From Russula earlei (lineage: Eukaryota; Basidiomycota; Agaricomycetes; Russulales; Russulaceae), in assembly GCA_025769875.1 (NCBI GenBank), contig JAGFNK010000359.1:1-54141 (forward strand): a stretch of 54,141 nucleotides of DNA, written 5' to 3'. How positions within the stretch are numbered: the stretch's first letter is position 1; each line of letters starts with the position of its first letter. This document shows, piece after piece, positions 1 through 9,756 of this stretch. Both the position numbers and the translations under genes were made by a program. The notes below the pieces were generated by a model, which ran no database searches, was not told the origin of the DNA, and was given only the letters and a program-made list of their open reading frames with translations.

Positions 1-50
1 GACGCTCCGCCATGCCCTTTTGTTATACACTATGAATGAGAGGGTAGGAT

Positions 51-453
51 TGTTGAGACAAAGTGCAGCCGAAGCGTTGACGCGTCGGCCCAAACTGTCC
101 GGGCGGCCCACAGGCCCGGACCACATAAGCATTTCAGATCAGTTGCTGAAACGTGTACGATAACAAAATTGATAGTATGATCTAAGACAATCGGTAGCTA
201 GCACATAGTGATCATGAAAACAATTTGATAGTTACTATAGACAAAATAATTAGGGATGCTCTCAGATACTTAAGAGCGTCGTACATACAGTAGATACTTC
301 AGTTTCGTCTCACAGAAACTGAAGTAAGTACTTACTATCTCACGATCTTATCAGTAGCTGATTACACGTTGTAGTATCATTTTTATTAGGTAAATATGAC
401 ACAAGAGTTTCGTCTCACAGAAACTGAATATCATTTTTATTAGATCTATTACA
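51..453 (-). mobile_element. Degenerate solo LTR, left copy (with internal 105-nt insertion)
   Basis: Read on the minus strand, this stretch aligns along its length with the solo LTR at 52223-52519, including the shared end CTCAACA. I see no flanking target duplication, and the first three bases of the 5' end differ from the TGTTG expected, so this copy is damaged or recombined. It carries about 105 nt that the right copy lacks, bounded by two copies of a 22-nt hairpin-forming motif (301-322 and 407-428, arms AGTTTC/GAAACT). It keeps about 17 CpGs, against 2 in the right copy. No internal retrotransposon coding sequence adjoins it in the window. Confidence 0.75.
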
Positions 454-455
454 AT

Positions 456-1810
456 CTAATCTACCTTATCACTGCACGATTCAACAAGGATCTCACCGAG
501 ATTGCTCTGAAACTTCGGCTCAAACCGCGAAAGGACTTCGACCGATTCATCCTGAAATACATACTTTTCAGTAACGCGTCCCCGTCATCGATCAAAGTGT
601 GTCGCGAACGCACCCAGATGCGTCTTTGCACCAGGACACCTTCGTCGCTCAATGCGTAGTCGCTGACGTCTTGGAGGTTCGCCTTGTTCACATAGCCACC
701 GCGAAGCTCAGACTCCCGCCCGGCACCGCCAACGGCAGCCCACAGCAGTTGTCGTGAACCTTCTTCGGTCGTGCGTGCGATGAGGACCTCCATTATTTTG
801 TCAAACACACGAACGGGGAGGGGCATGTTCCGCCTCAACTGCGACTTGCAATAGCCTGGGTTGACAGCGTTCACGATCACCGGCGAATTTTGGGACAACC
901 TTTTAGCGAGTTCGCGGACGAAGAGAACGTTGAGAACTAGAAAGCGTTCAGGATATTTGTCCCAGCGCGCAATAAAGGGTGGTTTGTTTTACGAACGCTT
1001 CGTTATATGGTACCTGGTGGCCATGACTCTGGATATCCGTGTTACCGTACCACCGCCGCGAGACGTGAATGGGAATACCCGCACCGGAAAGTGCAATGTT
1101 CCTTGTCATTCAGCACCCGGAGAATTCTTTCGCTTTCTACTTCTTTCCTGGAAAATTTCGCCCAGTAGTGAAGTTCACTCGAGACGATGACGACGCGTGG
1201 GTTCGGCGACGTCCCAGACGAAACCGCCTTCAGCAGGCAAGGGAACAAGAGGACGGTCAACAGCATTGCCGAGAGGTGGTTAACCTGAATGCTGTCGGCT
1301 CGTTCAACACGGCAATGTCGAAATCAGGAAGGGGGGCGGGCGGGGCTCACGACTCTTCCCAGCCATCCACGGTATCGGAATATTTGAACAACGAAACCGC
1401 CGCGTTATAGACGAAGATATCTATCTGTGACCCGTCACGAATGAACGCGTCCGCAAATGCCGAGACGGACGAAAACCGAGAGAGGTCGACGAGCGCGAGC
1501 TCGGCATGTTTGAATCCAGTGGCTTGTATCGCTGGGCGGAAAAAAAAAAAATTGTAAATACATTCTGAACGCTTGTTCGATCAAACGTGTCGCCCATACC
1601 CTGGAGTGCGGCCTGACCCCGCTCTCGGCTGCGACATCCGAGAACTAACCGCTTGGGGTTCATCGAAGCGAAGTGCTTGGCGGCCTCGAAACCCAGCCCG
1701 ACGTTGGCACCTACGACGACGACCGTTTTTCCCGTGAGGTCTGCGCGTTCCACCGGCTCCACCTTCCAACGTTGGTCTCGAATTAAGCCGAGGAATGAGA
1801 GTCGTGCCAT
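456..1810 (-). CDS. Short-chain dehydrogenase/reductase, retinol dehydrogenase / WWOX-like
   Basis: NAD(P)(H)-dependent oxidoreductase of the classical SDR superfamily; the substrate is unknown. Six exons: 1810-1600, 1531-1351, 1291-1085, 1028-997, 936-614, 551-456, all with GT-AG introns. The spliced CDS is 1050 nt (349 aa plus TAG), which closes in frame. The N-terminal half shows the Rossmann glycine motif GANVGLGFEAA and the CRS..RG segment typical of retinol dehydrogenase-like SDRs. Next come an NAA motif (YNAAV), the catalytic Ser region RVVIVSSELHYW, and the active-site YxxxK as YHITK, carried by a 32-nt exon. The NAVNPGYC segment follows. The stop codon lies 2-5 bp from the edge of the left LTR, so the 3' UTR must be LTR-derived. 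The ~340 aa length fits the family. Confidence 0.9.
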
Positions 1811-2723
1811 TATTAGCGGCTACGGGGCTTGGGGAACGTCTGGTTGCCAAGAACTTGAACTTGGGGGTCAGAATATATACACAGCTCAGACCATGCCACG
1901 TCGCCAAGCACTCGACAGTCTGGACCTTTATGGGCTGAGCCATGACACGAAAGGAGTTCAACGGCTTCTCGATAATTTGATGCGTGATGCGCAAGGTATT
2001 TGGAGGTCGTAGTATTTATAATCTCGAGTCTTCTCAGCACATGCAACACCCGCCGCGGCCAGTAGTATCCTCACATGTCATCGTGTTCATAGCAGACTAC
2101 GAACGGTTTCTACACGAACTCATTTCTGTGATCTGACCGCCCATTCCTGTGAAGGATGAAGGTCAGTAACCTAGAAGAAAGGACGCTAAGACGCAGAGTA
2201 GAAAAGGCAGTTCGTTGAGGAAACACTGGGTGAGCGGTAAGCGGAAGACCGGGAAACGGAGCGAATTTCTTTCCGAATCGGTATCCGCGCCGCGTAATGA
2301 AACTTTCCTGTTATGGACACCGATCGATCGACTCTTTAGCCGCGGTTCTCAACTCAATAGCATTAATTTGTCACTCTCGATATCATTGGTATATCAGAGA
2401 ATTCGGTAGGTATAATAAATTATGACAGAGTACGTAGCGCGTACAGTGACATCGATTTATTTCAGTTATGGGCCTCGGGGAGATTATGACCGGGCAGTCG
2501 ATGGCCGTTATGGCACGACTTAGTGCAATGGGATAGCTGCAATGCCCAAGTAATTCAATACCTGGACAATTACAGTTTGAGAAACGATAGTTTGAACCGC
2601 TACGAGAAGTTGGTTCGCGAAGGCGGGCCTTGTGCAATCGATAACCGCTTGGATAAGCTGGAAAACGAGGTTGCTGATCCCAAAACATCATTAATCGAGC
2701 ACACAGGAAGAGTCCCGAGAAAC
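1811..2723. other. Intergenic, no gene seen
   Basis: Apart from the TATA-like element at 1873-1880, nothing supportable. Open frames here are short and have no recognisable domain, and those overlapping 2523-3039 are antisense to the secreted-protein gene. Confidence 0.5.
1873..1880 (-). promoter_or_regulatory. TATA-like element upstream of the SDR
   Basis: A minus-strand TATATATT lies about 63 nt before the ATG at 1810. Spacing fits a core promoter for the SDR gene; based on motif and position only. Confidence 0.35.
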
Positions 2724-3251
2724 TTACACAATTACACCCAGGATTTGGAGAAGACCCGTGAGGCCTTGAACGGTCTGGATGACCCACCACAACGTATTGA
2801 ACACCACCCACACCACTGTCTGAACAAGGTAGACAACGTCAGGAACGGTGAGCAGGACCGAATTCGTTCCTGCGAGGACTGCATCAACGGGTTCGGTGAC
2901 CAAGGCCTGGACCACGGTGACCGCGTTCCCGAGGATATTGCTGACGTCTACCAAGATTGGCTGGACGATGGCGACAGTGGCCGTGGCACTCGTCAGAGTC
3001 TCTGCGCGGGGGATCAATAGCACGAACGGGAATGCCTAGTGAGATACCATACTCAGGGGCGCGACTGCATTATTGAGGTCTGTGATCACAGTGTTGAAGA
3101 CGATTTGAAGTGTCTGAGTGTTCACGCCGCGCGGCTCTACGTCCGGAGCGCGAGCGACGAGGCCTGCATCGGGTTTGCTTAACGGGACCGCCTGAGTGAG
3201 GGTTCCAAAGGCGAGGGCGGCGAGGGTGATTGCTTTAGAGAAGGAGAACAT
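2724..3251 (-). CDS. Small secreted hydrophobic protein
   Basis: Two exons joined by a GT-AG intron at about 3041-2994, where an A from exon 1 plus AG restores a Lys codon. The first ~20 residues (MFSFSKAITLAALAFGTLTQ) look like a secretion signal, with probable cleavage after TQA. A short Pro/Arg-rich pro-region with a possible Kex-type site (VARAPDVEPR) follows. The rest, to ...LLQILGVIV, is almost entirely Val/Ile/Leu/Thr with no Cys, so it is not a hydrophobin. It resembles, in style only, the many basidiomycete small secreted proteins of unknown role; it could be wall-associated or membrane-active. The ATG is supported by the signal peptide and by a TATA box 125 nt upstream. Confidence 0.65.
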
Positions 3252-3375
3252 TTTTCAGAATAAAGGAGTGGGGAAGTAAAGGAATGTGAGGGGTCTGGCA
3301 AGGCTAGTGCGCGGGGACTGAGAAGCGAGATGGTCAAGAAACCAATGCTAGTATTTCGACTGCCTAGTGCGAGGG

Positions 3376-3383
3376 TATTTATA
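3376..3383 (-). promoter_or_regulatory. TATA box of the secreted-protein gene
   Basis: Minus-strand TATAAATA about 125 nt upstream of the ATG at 3251. A strong canonical TATA box suggests an inducible, highly transcribed gene, as is common for secreted fungal proteins (inference). Confidence 0.5.
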
Positions 3384-4870
3384 GCATTGGAGCAAACGGC
3401 GCCAACCGTTTGTCCTAGACAGACGTAAGCAGTGGAGGCGGGGGTCCTCAGGACACTCTAATGAATGAGGAGCCGCTAGTGTGTGGAACGGCGGTACAAG
3501 CGCACAGGTGTACCCTCCCCATGCGATCGGTCGATAGTGCGAAATTCTGTCGGGCAAATTGTTGAGTATATACCACGGAGAACGCACCATCCCTTTGAAG
3601 GGGATACACCCCTCGCAGAAATCGAACCGGCAGGTCGCAGTCACGGACGGCGCAGATCCTTCCCACCCGCATCCCAAGAGAAATGTTGGCAAAAGCAATT
3701 CATTCATCCTTTCTGGAATAGAAGATCACGGCAGCGCCGCAACGTTGCAGCATGCAGCAGACCGCCTTGATCAGAGATACGCGACGGCAAGGCTCTACAA
3801 ATTTCACGGCTAATCATCAGGCGATCGGCCAAGCGACATCGAATCTGAGATTTGAAACCTCTTTCTTTCTACGTATCATGGAGCGAAGCGGAAGATTGCG
3901 GACGGATCGATCCCGTCAACGTTTGAATGAATGGCCGTCAATTTTCCGTGGTGGCCCGAGTGAGACACAGTAGTTTTGTACAGTGAAGTTTTGGAGCCAC
4001 CACCGCCGAGGTCTGTGAATTGGACAAGAGGAAGAGGAAGAAGGCAGAATTCAGAGCGGCTCAACTCGGTTACCGGTTACGGGACCGTGACGGGCTTCGC
4101 TCACTCCCGTTGGAGCTCAGCGGAAGCGCAATGAAATTGGATTTTGCCTTAACCGCCACGCTTATCCTTTTTTGGGCCCATACGATGATGGCCCCATAAA
4201 GTTAGGACAGAAAACCTAGCATGGGAAGACCTCGCAATGGCTTCTGGCGCCGGCGATTTGATGAGGACATGCGGAATTTATGTCACAATGGTCTGCAATT
4301 GCCGCGCTATTTTCTTAGAGTTCGCGCGCGCAACTGAGGCGACGTCCTCAGACCTCGGACACTCAGATACATAGATTGGTTCCTCCTCCCGACGGCGCAT
4401 GGTCGCCCAACTTTGACCTCGCGAAGGAAGATTTCGTATTATCCGACAGCGTGGCAAACCAGTCAAACATCCGAGTCCCCCATCATGGCCACAGACGCTG
4501 TCATGCATGCAGAACACGACCCCAATTGAACCATATCATGATACCCTCCATCTTTGCGCCACATAAATTGCGCGAACCCCCCTCTCTGCAAACGATAGGC
4601 CGAAGGATAGGTCTAAACCAAAAACGACAGTCAGGAAGATCAGTGGTAAAGGGGTTTCAGGACCACGCCGTAACGCGGACTTGGGCACTGTACGCGACGA
4701 ATTGCGCTACAATCTTCGCTAGTTTCAGTCTATTATAAGAGGAACCTGAAGACATCCGTCTAAATATAATAATGCTTAAGTTACCCTCGTTCCTTTCCTG
4801 TGGTGCCACTAGTACCACTCCACAAGCCACACCGCACAAATCTGTCCTTGGTACCTGTCGCACATACTCC
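3384..4870. other. Intergenic, 1.5 kb
   Basis: No open frame longer than about 120 codons, none with a recognisable motif and no chain of frames joined by plausible introns. It separates the secreted-protein promoter from the 3' end of the methyltransferase gene. Confidence 0.5.
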
Positions 4871-7553
4871 TCAACTTCCCTCAACAAAGTATTGAGATAC
4901 TTTTTTCAAAAGTCCACGACCCTGTGATGGTGTGGCAATGCTCTTCTCGACGTTTGATGTGATTAGCGTTCTGCGGGCGTCGTTCTCGTCTGCGTGGATT
5001 TTGCGCGGCATCCATCGTACCCATACGCTCTCTCCAGGACCTGCTTTCTTTCCTCCAGCCCGAGCACGCAATAACGTCCTCGCAGCGCCCAGCATGTCCA
5101 TCACTGGCGTCGCTCCCCTCTCTCTAATTGATGGCGGTATCTCATCTTCGGCGGTGATCGTTGCTGCGGAAGGAAACGGGGTCCCCAGTACTGATCCGGA
5201 AGGCAAAGGTCCTGGCTCAGCAACTACGTGTGCGAACAATGAACCTTCAGTGCGGGCAACGCGTATTAGACGCCAGCCAGCGCTCTCGGCAAGTGACCGC
5301 AGCTCAGGGAGTGTACGCTCCTGTCCACCGAGAGTCACTTGCATCTGCGCACAATGTCGTACCAAAAACGTAGTCATCAAAAAAGGTGACTGACCGTCAT
5401 ATCCATCCAATACGCGTTGGCGCTCGCAGCGCCGAGGTTAGTGAGAAGCGGCCAGCGCGCACCGCGTAACGCTTCCATGCCCTCTTCAACTCTGCTTTCT
5501 GACACTTTAGCAGCGGTGCATGCGTATGGTAAGAGGTGATCTCCAATGACAAGATATGTTGGTTTCTTATCAGTTGTGCCTTCATCGGCAGCCCGACGCA
5601 GTTGAAGAAGGATGCGTCGGGCGAGTGCATCTGGCCAATCGTGGCAGACTACGCGCAGAAGAAAGACGGCGGGCTTGATATCGCCATCGTACGTCGGTTG
5701 AGGTTTGAAGAAGTCATGCACTAGCATTCTACGTCAATGTCATCGATCGTCAACCTGTACTTGACCCGGACCTTGAAACCGTACTCTGCCAGATTTAATC
5801 AAGGCAGGACTATGAATATGCCATGCCTTCGTGAGGACAATTAGCAACGCGAAAAGAGTTCATAAAAGAAGTGTGTCATACATCCTCGCCAAGTCGGCAC
5901 ACTGGTTCACGGTCCTGTACGACAAAACGTAACTTGGGGAACCTTTCCGCAAGTCTCAATGTCATTGATCCGATTCCACCGCCCACATCGACGACAAGGG
6001 CCCCTTCGGCTAGATCTGGGAATGGAAAGGCTATCGCAAAGCGTGAGCAGCTTCGCTCTTTTACGATCACCATACGCGTACCACACAGCTCTGCGTCTGA
6101 TGCGCCCATCCATCCTTCTGTGCCGGCCATGGCCCGAGCAAATCTCGCAAGCCTGTAACTATTTTCCGGGGTTTCGAGCCAAGTCCAATACGGGAGGGTG
6201 GTGCGATGAGATAGGTTGAAGGCTGTCGGGGCGAGAACCGGCCCAGTACCCGGGGCGGGTATATGCGGGGGTGAGACTGGTGGAAAGGAAACGGGGTGGT
6301 CGTCAGTGGAGCCAGATAATTTTGGGCGGGATAACAGCCTGCGGATGACAGGCTGTGCTCGGGCTAGAGGAGACCTTGATATGGTCTGCGTAGACGGGGA
6401 CACTGGTCCTGATGTAAGAGTTATCGGAGGAAGCAGTGCGGGTACGTTTGTTGCAGGTGCAGACGTAGGCAAGGCAGCGGGTTCTGTGCTACTGCTGTGA
6501 GAGAAAAGACCTCTCAATGGGGGGCGCTTCAAACTTGTGTCTAGAGAAGGTAGGAGTGCGTCCGTAAAGTATGCGGATGCCTTGAAAAGCTCGTCGGTAC
6601 TGTAAACGCATGGGTCTATGAGAGAATGGTTGACAAGATGAGGAAGCGCACTTGAGGGCGGCCAGTGCTGCAACGCCTCCGCATTCGGCGTCGTATTTTT
6701 TCTCAGGGCTACAATAGGGGCACTTAGCAGTTTGAAATACAAGACGCATGGGGAGAATGGGGCGCACGCGGTCTTGCATTCTGTGAATGGTCGTCCGGAA
6801 TCCAAGAGAGCCGAGATACGATTGAGCGCGAAAATGTCCGGTTCGCATTCCCGTACAATATGATGGGTGGCAAGGAGCCGTAGCACATGACCTGGATGCA
6901 GTTGAACGGAACGGAGGAGCACACCTGTGAGAGACATACTAGTTTTAACAGAATCCACGCCGACGCTGGCGGATATTTCTACGACAGATAAACCAGCGGG
7001 CCCAGCAGCGCTAAGGAGCTCTGGGATGTGAGATGCCTCAAAGAATTGTAAGCATGAGGGAAGGTGGTACTTTGGAAGAATTGCCGTGAGCGAAAAGAAA
7101 GATGCGGGAGGAGAAAAGGACGTACGATCATCGTAGCATCGCATATCGTAAGAAAGGGCGAGCGGACGACGACGGCCATTTGTGAAGCGGCGGCCACGAT
7201 GCGAGAGATGGCATTTGCCACGTCTGGACGAAATGTGAGCTGCTCGGCGGGAGATGAGGGGTCTCCAGGAAAGTCCAAGTCGGGAAAGTCGAGAGGGATG
7301 TGTTGAAGTGAATGAGGAATGCGGGTATTAGATGACTGGGATTGAGAGTAATTTGACGCAGAAGAGAGAGTGTGTGATTGGAAAGAGAAAGGAGAGGGGG
7401 AGTAGGCGAACGATGTTGCTTGGGTGATGGTGATGACGACACGGAGGGCGAAGGGGACGGAGAAGGGGAATTTTCTGAAGCGTAGGCGAGGTATATTTCG
7501 TCAATGGCGTCGCCAATAATGGCCTGTAGAGCGCGCAGGGTGGCGAAGGTCAT
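4871..7553 (-). CDS. SAM-dependent O-methyltransferase (fungal plant-OMT/COMT-like type) with long Pro/Ser-rich insert
   Basis: Transfers methyl from S-adenosylmethionine to a hydroxyl of a small aromatic or other metabolite; the acceptor is unknown. The N-terminal exon starts MTFATLRALQAIIGDAID, then a Ser/Pro run leads to an intron that reads in frame as 7442 to about 7336 (weak donor GTGTCG). Next come DPSSPAEQLTF and an SRIVAAASQM helix, then a winged-helix-like segment YHLPSCLQFFEASHIPELL. A very long exon follows with a ~120-residue Pro/Ser/Thr-rich insert (around 6230-6520). The SAM site is VVDVGGGIGSMTLRLAERF and VVQDREP. The catalytic His region is LRVVCHDWPDALARRI, followed by TLGGQERTLPELRSLAESAGW. 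A basic ~110-residue tail extends beyond the usual family end. Introns between exons were judged from frame changes, not all to the base. Confidence 0.8.
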
Positions 7554-7703
7554 CTCAGGGAGGTGGGCGAACTGGCAAAGTCCAAGTTGAATGCGTTTTA
7601 TGTGCAGATCGATCTGCGGGTCCGGATCGAGGCTTCCTCGAATGATTTTACAGACGATGAATTAGGGCAGAATACAAAACAACAACGGACAAACACCTTG
7701 GCC

Positions 7704-8648
7704 CTAATCGACGACCTCGTCCACAACCCTGGACACTGCCACAAACGCTTCCAGTAATGCGGGTACAACGAACGGTTCCTGGCACTCCTTCTGAATGTCC
7801 TGCAGAATGCGCGCGTGACGCGCCCGTTCCTCTGCAAGCGCCAACTCCGCTTTAACGCGCGCCGCTGCTTCCGAGTCCGCCGCAATACGCAACGTCTGGA
7901 TATAATTTAGCAACGCGGGGATGTACGCTGCTCATGCTCGTGAACGCAGGCGTAGACCCGATCCGTACAGTCAGACGTACCAGCGAGGTCCTCCCCGGGG
8001 CCCGGAGTCGAGAGGCCGATGGTATCGAACATAGCCAGCAGCGCAATCTCGAGCTCGCCGGATGCTGGAGCAGTCGCTTCGGTATAGGCAAACCTTTCCA
8101 CAGCAGGGAGTTCAAATTCTGTGATCTTTCGTATGTCTGCTCGAAGTACAAAGCTTCGCGTGAGCGTCATTGTCCGTTTAGCGTGCGCGCAGGCAGAGCG
8201 AGCGAATACGCATACACCATCAGGTGGTCACTATGTGAAAGTGAGTTTCATCGGAGATACGAGAGGAGGGAACGGTCCTCACATTGACCTGTCTTGCAGA
8301 GCCAAAGCATCCAACTCGGTACATTTTTTAATCACGGTCCTTACAAACATCGACTGGTCGATGTGTATCTTGGATCAGGCTGAAAGGCTGGTGTAGGGTA
8401 CGAGGTCCTACCTGTGCGAATTCTACATCCCAGTACATCTCGATGGCACTTGTGGTATCGTTGGGCTTGATGACATTCGACGATTTGGGATGTGGTAGAC
8501 GAAGGTCGGTGAGGATGTCCCTCAGCCAAGGAAGGAGCGACGAGATATCATCTTTACTGGTACGCAATACTCTCAGCCGAGCCCGACCACGGAATAGAAT
8601 GCGCAAGGCGAGTGTGGAACCCCTCCGGTGAGTTGCAGAGTGGGACAT
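7704..8648 (-). CDS. Hypothetical protein, helical, about 230 aa
   Basis: Not recognised. A workable splice model joins about six exons. The first (8648 to about 8413) begins MSHSATHRRGS and contains WLRDILTDLRLPHP. The second reads FVRTVIKKCTELDALALQD. Short pieces read TYERSQNLNSLLWK, then ASGELEIALLAMFDTIG. The last exon, from about 7938, reads AYIPALLNYIQTLR and continues through an Ala/Glu/Arg-rich helix (KAELALAEERARHARIL) to ...SRVVDEVVD. One intron in this model is only ~31 nt, so the middle is uncertain. The protein looks all-alpha with a coiled-coil tail and has no signal peptide. It lies between profilin and the methyltransferase, on the same strand as both. Confidence 0.45.
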
Positions 8649-8872
8649 GGCAATGGTCACACATCAGTCAGAGGAGAATTTCGTAACCAATGTTGAGTCA
8701 CATCAACATGCCAATTTGTCCATCATTGGTTACATATGCAGCGCAGTCACATTCATTACATCGCACGCAACGAGCCCGAGAGGGTAGGAAGTAGAATATA
8801 ATTTCCCGCTTCACTCGAACAGAAAAGGCAGATCCTCCACGTCGTCCAGATTCGAAACAGGGCTACCTAGAT

Positions 8873-9422
8873 CTAATAGCCAACGCTGATCAGGTAATCA
8901 GCAAGACCCTCGACTACCGGAGTAGCTTCGCCTGCTTGGGTTGGCCCGGTGTATTCGGCGACGAGCACCGCCTGCTTCGTCTTCACTAGAACCGCACCAT
9001 CACCCTAGAAATGCGACAGTGAGGAAGATTGAGGGTCCAATCGGGCTTGCACTGAATCGTACCCCCTTCTTCACGTAGATGCTACGTGTGCCTGCTTGGA
9101 GGGTGAAGAATTTCTGCCCAGCAAGCCGTACGCCGCTCGACAGGGCTTTATCTGCGTTGTCGAACGAGGCTACAATGTCCTTTTGTTCTTGCGTTGAGAG
9201 CTGCAAATGTGAGATAGATCGGCATGACGACAAGACGATCTGTATATCGAACGCACAGAGTAACCTGGAGATGCTGCCCAGATCCCACCCTGGTGACCTA
9301 CTATGGCGGCTCTAGAGACTTTCCCAGAGCCCACGAGATTTGTGTCGACGTAAGCTATCGGTCGCTTTTATCGGAAAAAGGTGCAGTTCGTGTTTTATAT
9401 GTAACATACCTTGCCAGGACAT
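8873..9422 (-). CDS. Profilin
   Basis: Binds actin monomers, poly-proline ligands (for example formins) and phosphoinositides; promotes ATP exchange and filament growth in the cytoplasm. Four exons: 9422-9410 (13 nt), 9354-9257, 9200-9063, 9004-8873. Spliced CDS 381 nt, 126 aa, exactly the length of fungal profilins. Family landmarks: MSWQAYVDTNLVGSG at the start, GGIWAASPGYS, the actin-binding stretch with GQKFFTLQAGTRSIYVKKG, then VLVKTKQAVLVAEYTG and the end ADYLISVGY. The tiny first exon explains why an ORF caller misses the start. The start codons of profilin and ORC5 are 334 bp apart and divergent, so the two probably share a promoter region. Confidence 0.95.
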
Positions 9423-9756
9423 GATACGAGAGGAAAGTTGAGTGGGAATGAGAGAGTCGTAGGACAATGAGGCGGTTGGGCAAGCCAGGAGGCGAAGGGA
9501 AGACCTAATTCGGAGATCACCATCCGATATGGTAAAATATCGGTGGTGACCGCCGATGTGCGCCCGTTTGCTCTCCGCAATTATCTTGCTCGCCTTGCGT
9601 CAATCGTCGCTCTCAAAAGGAAGGTAAAGTATCGATGGCTATTTACGTTATTGTGTGTTCGTTTAGGTCGTACGAATCAGTGAGCGCTTATATCTGCGGT
9701 CACGTGCAGACCAGCCGTAGTAACACACGTCTTGCTCGTCGGATCCGTGATTGCTT

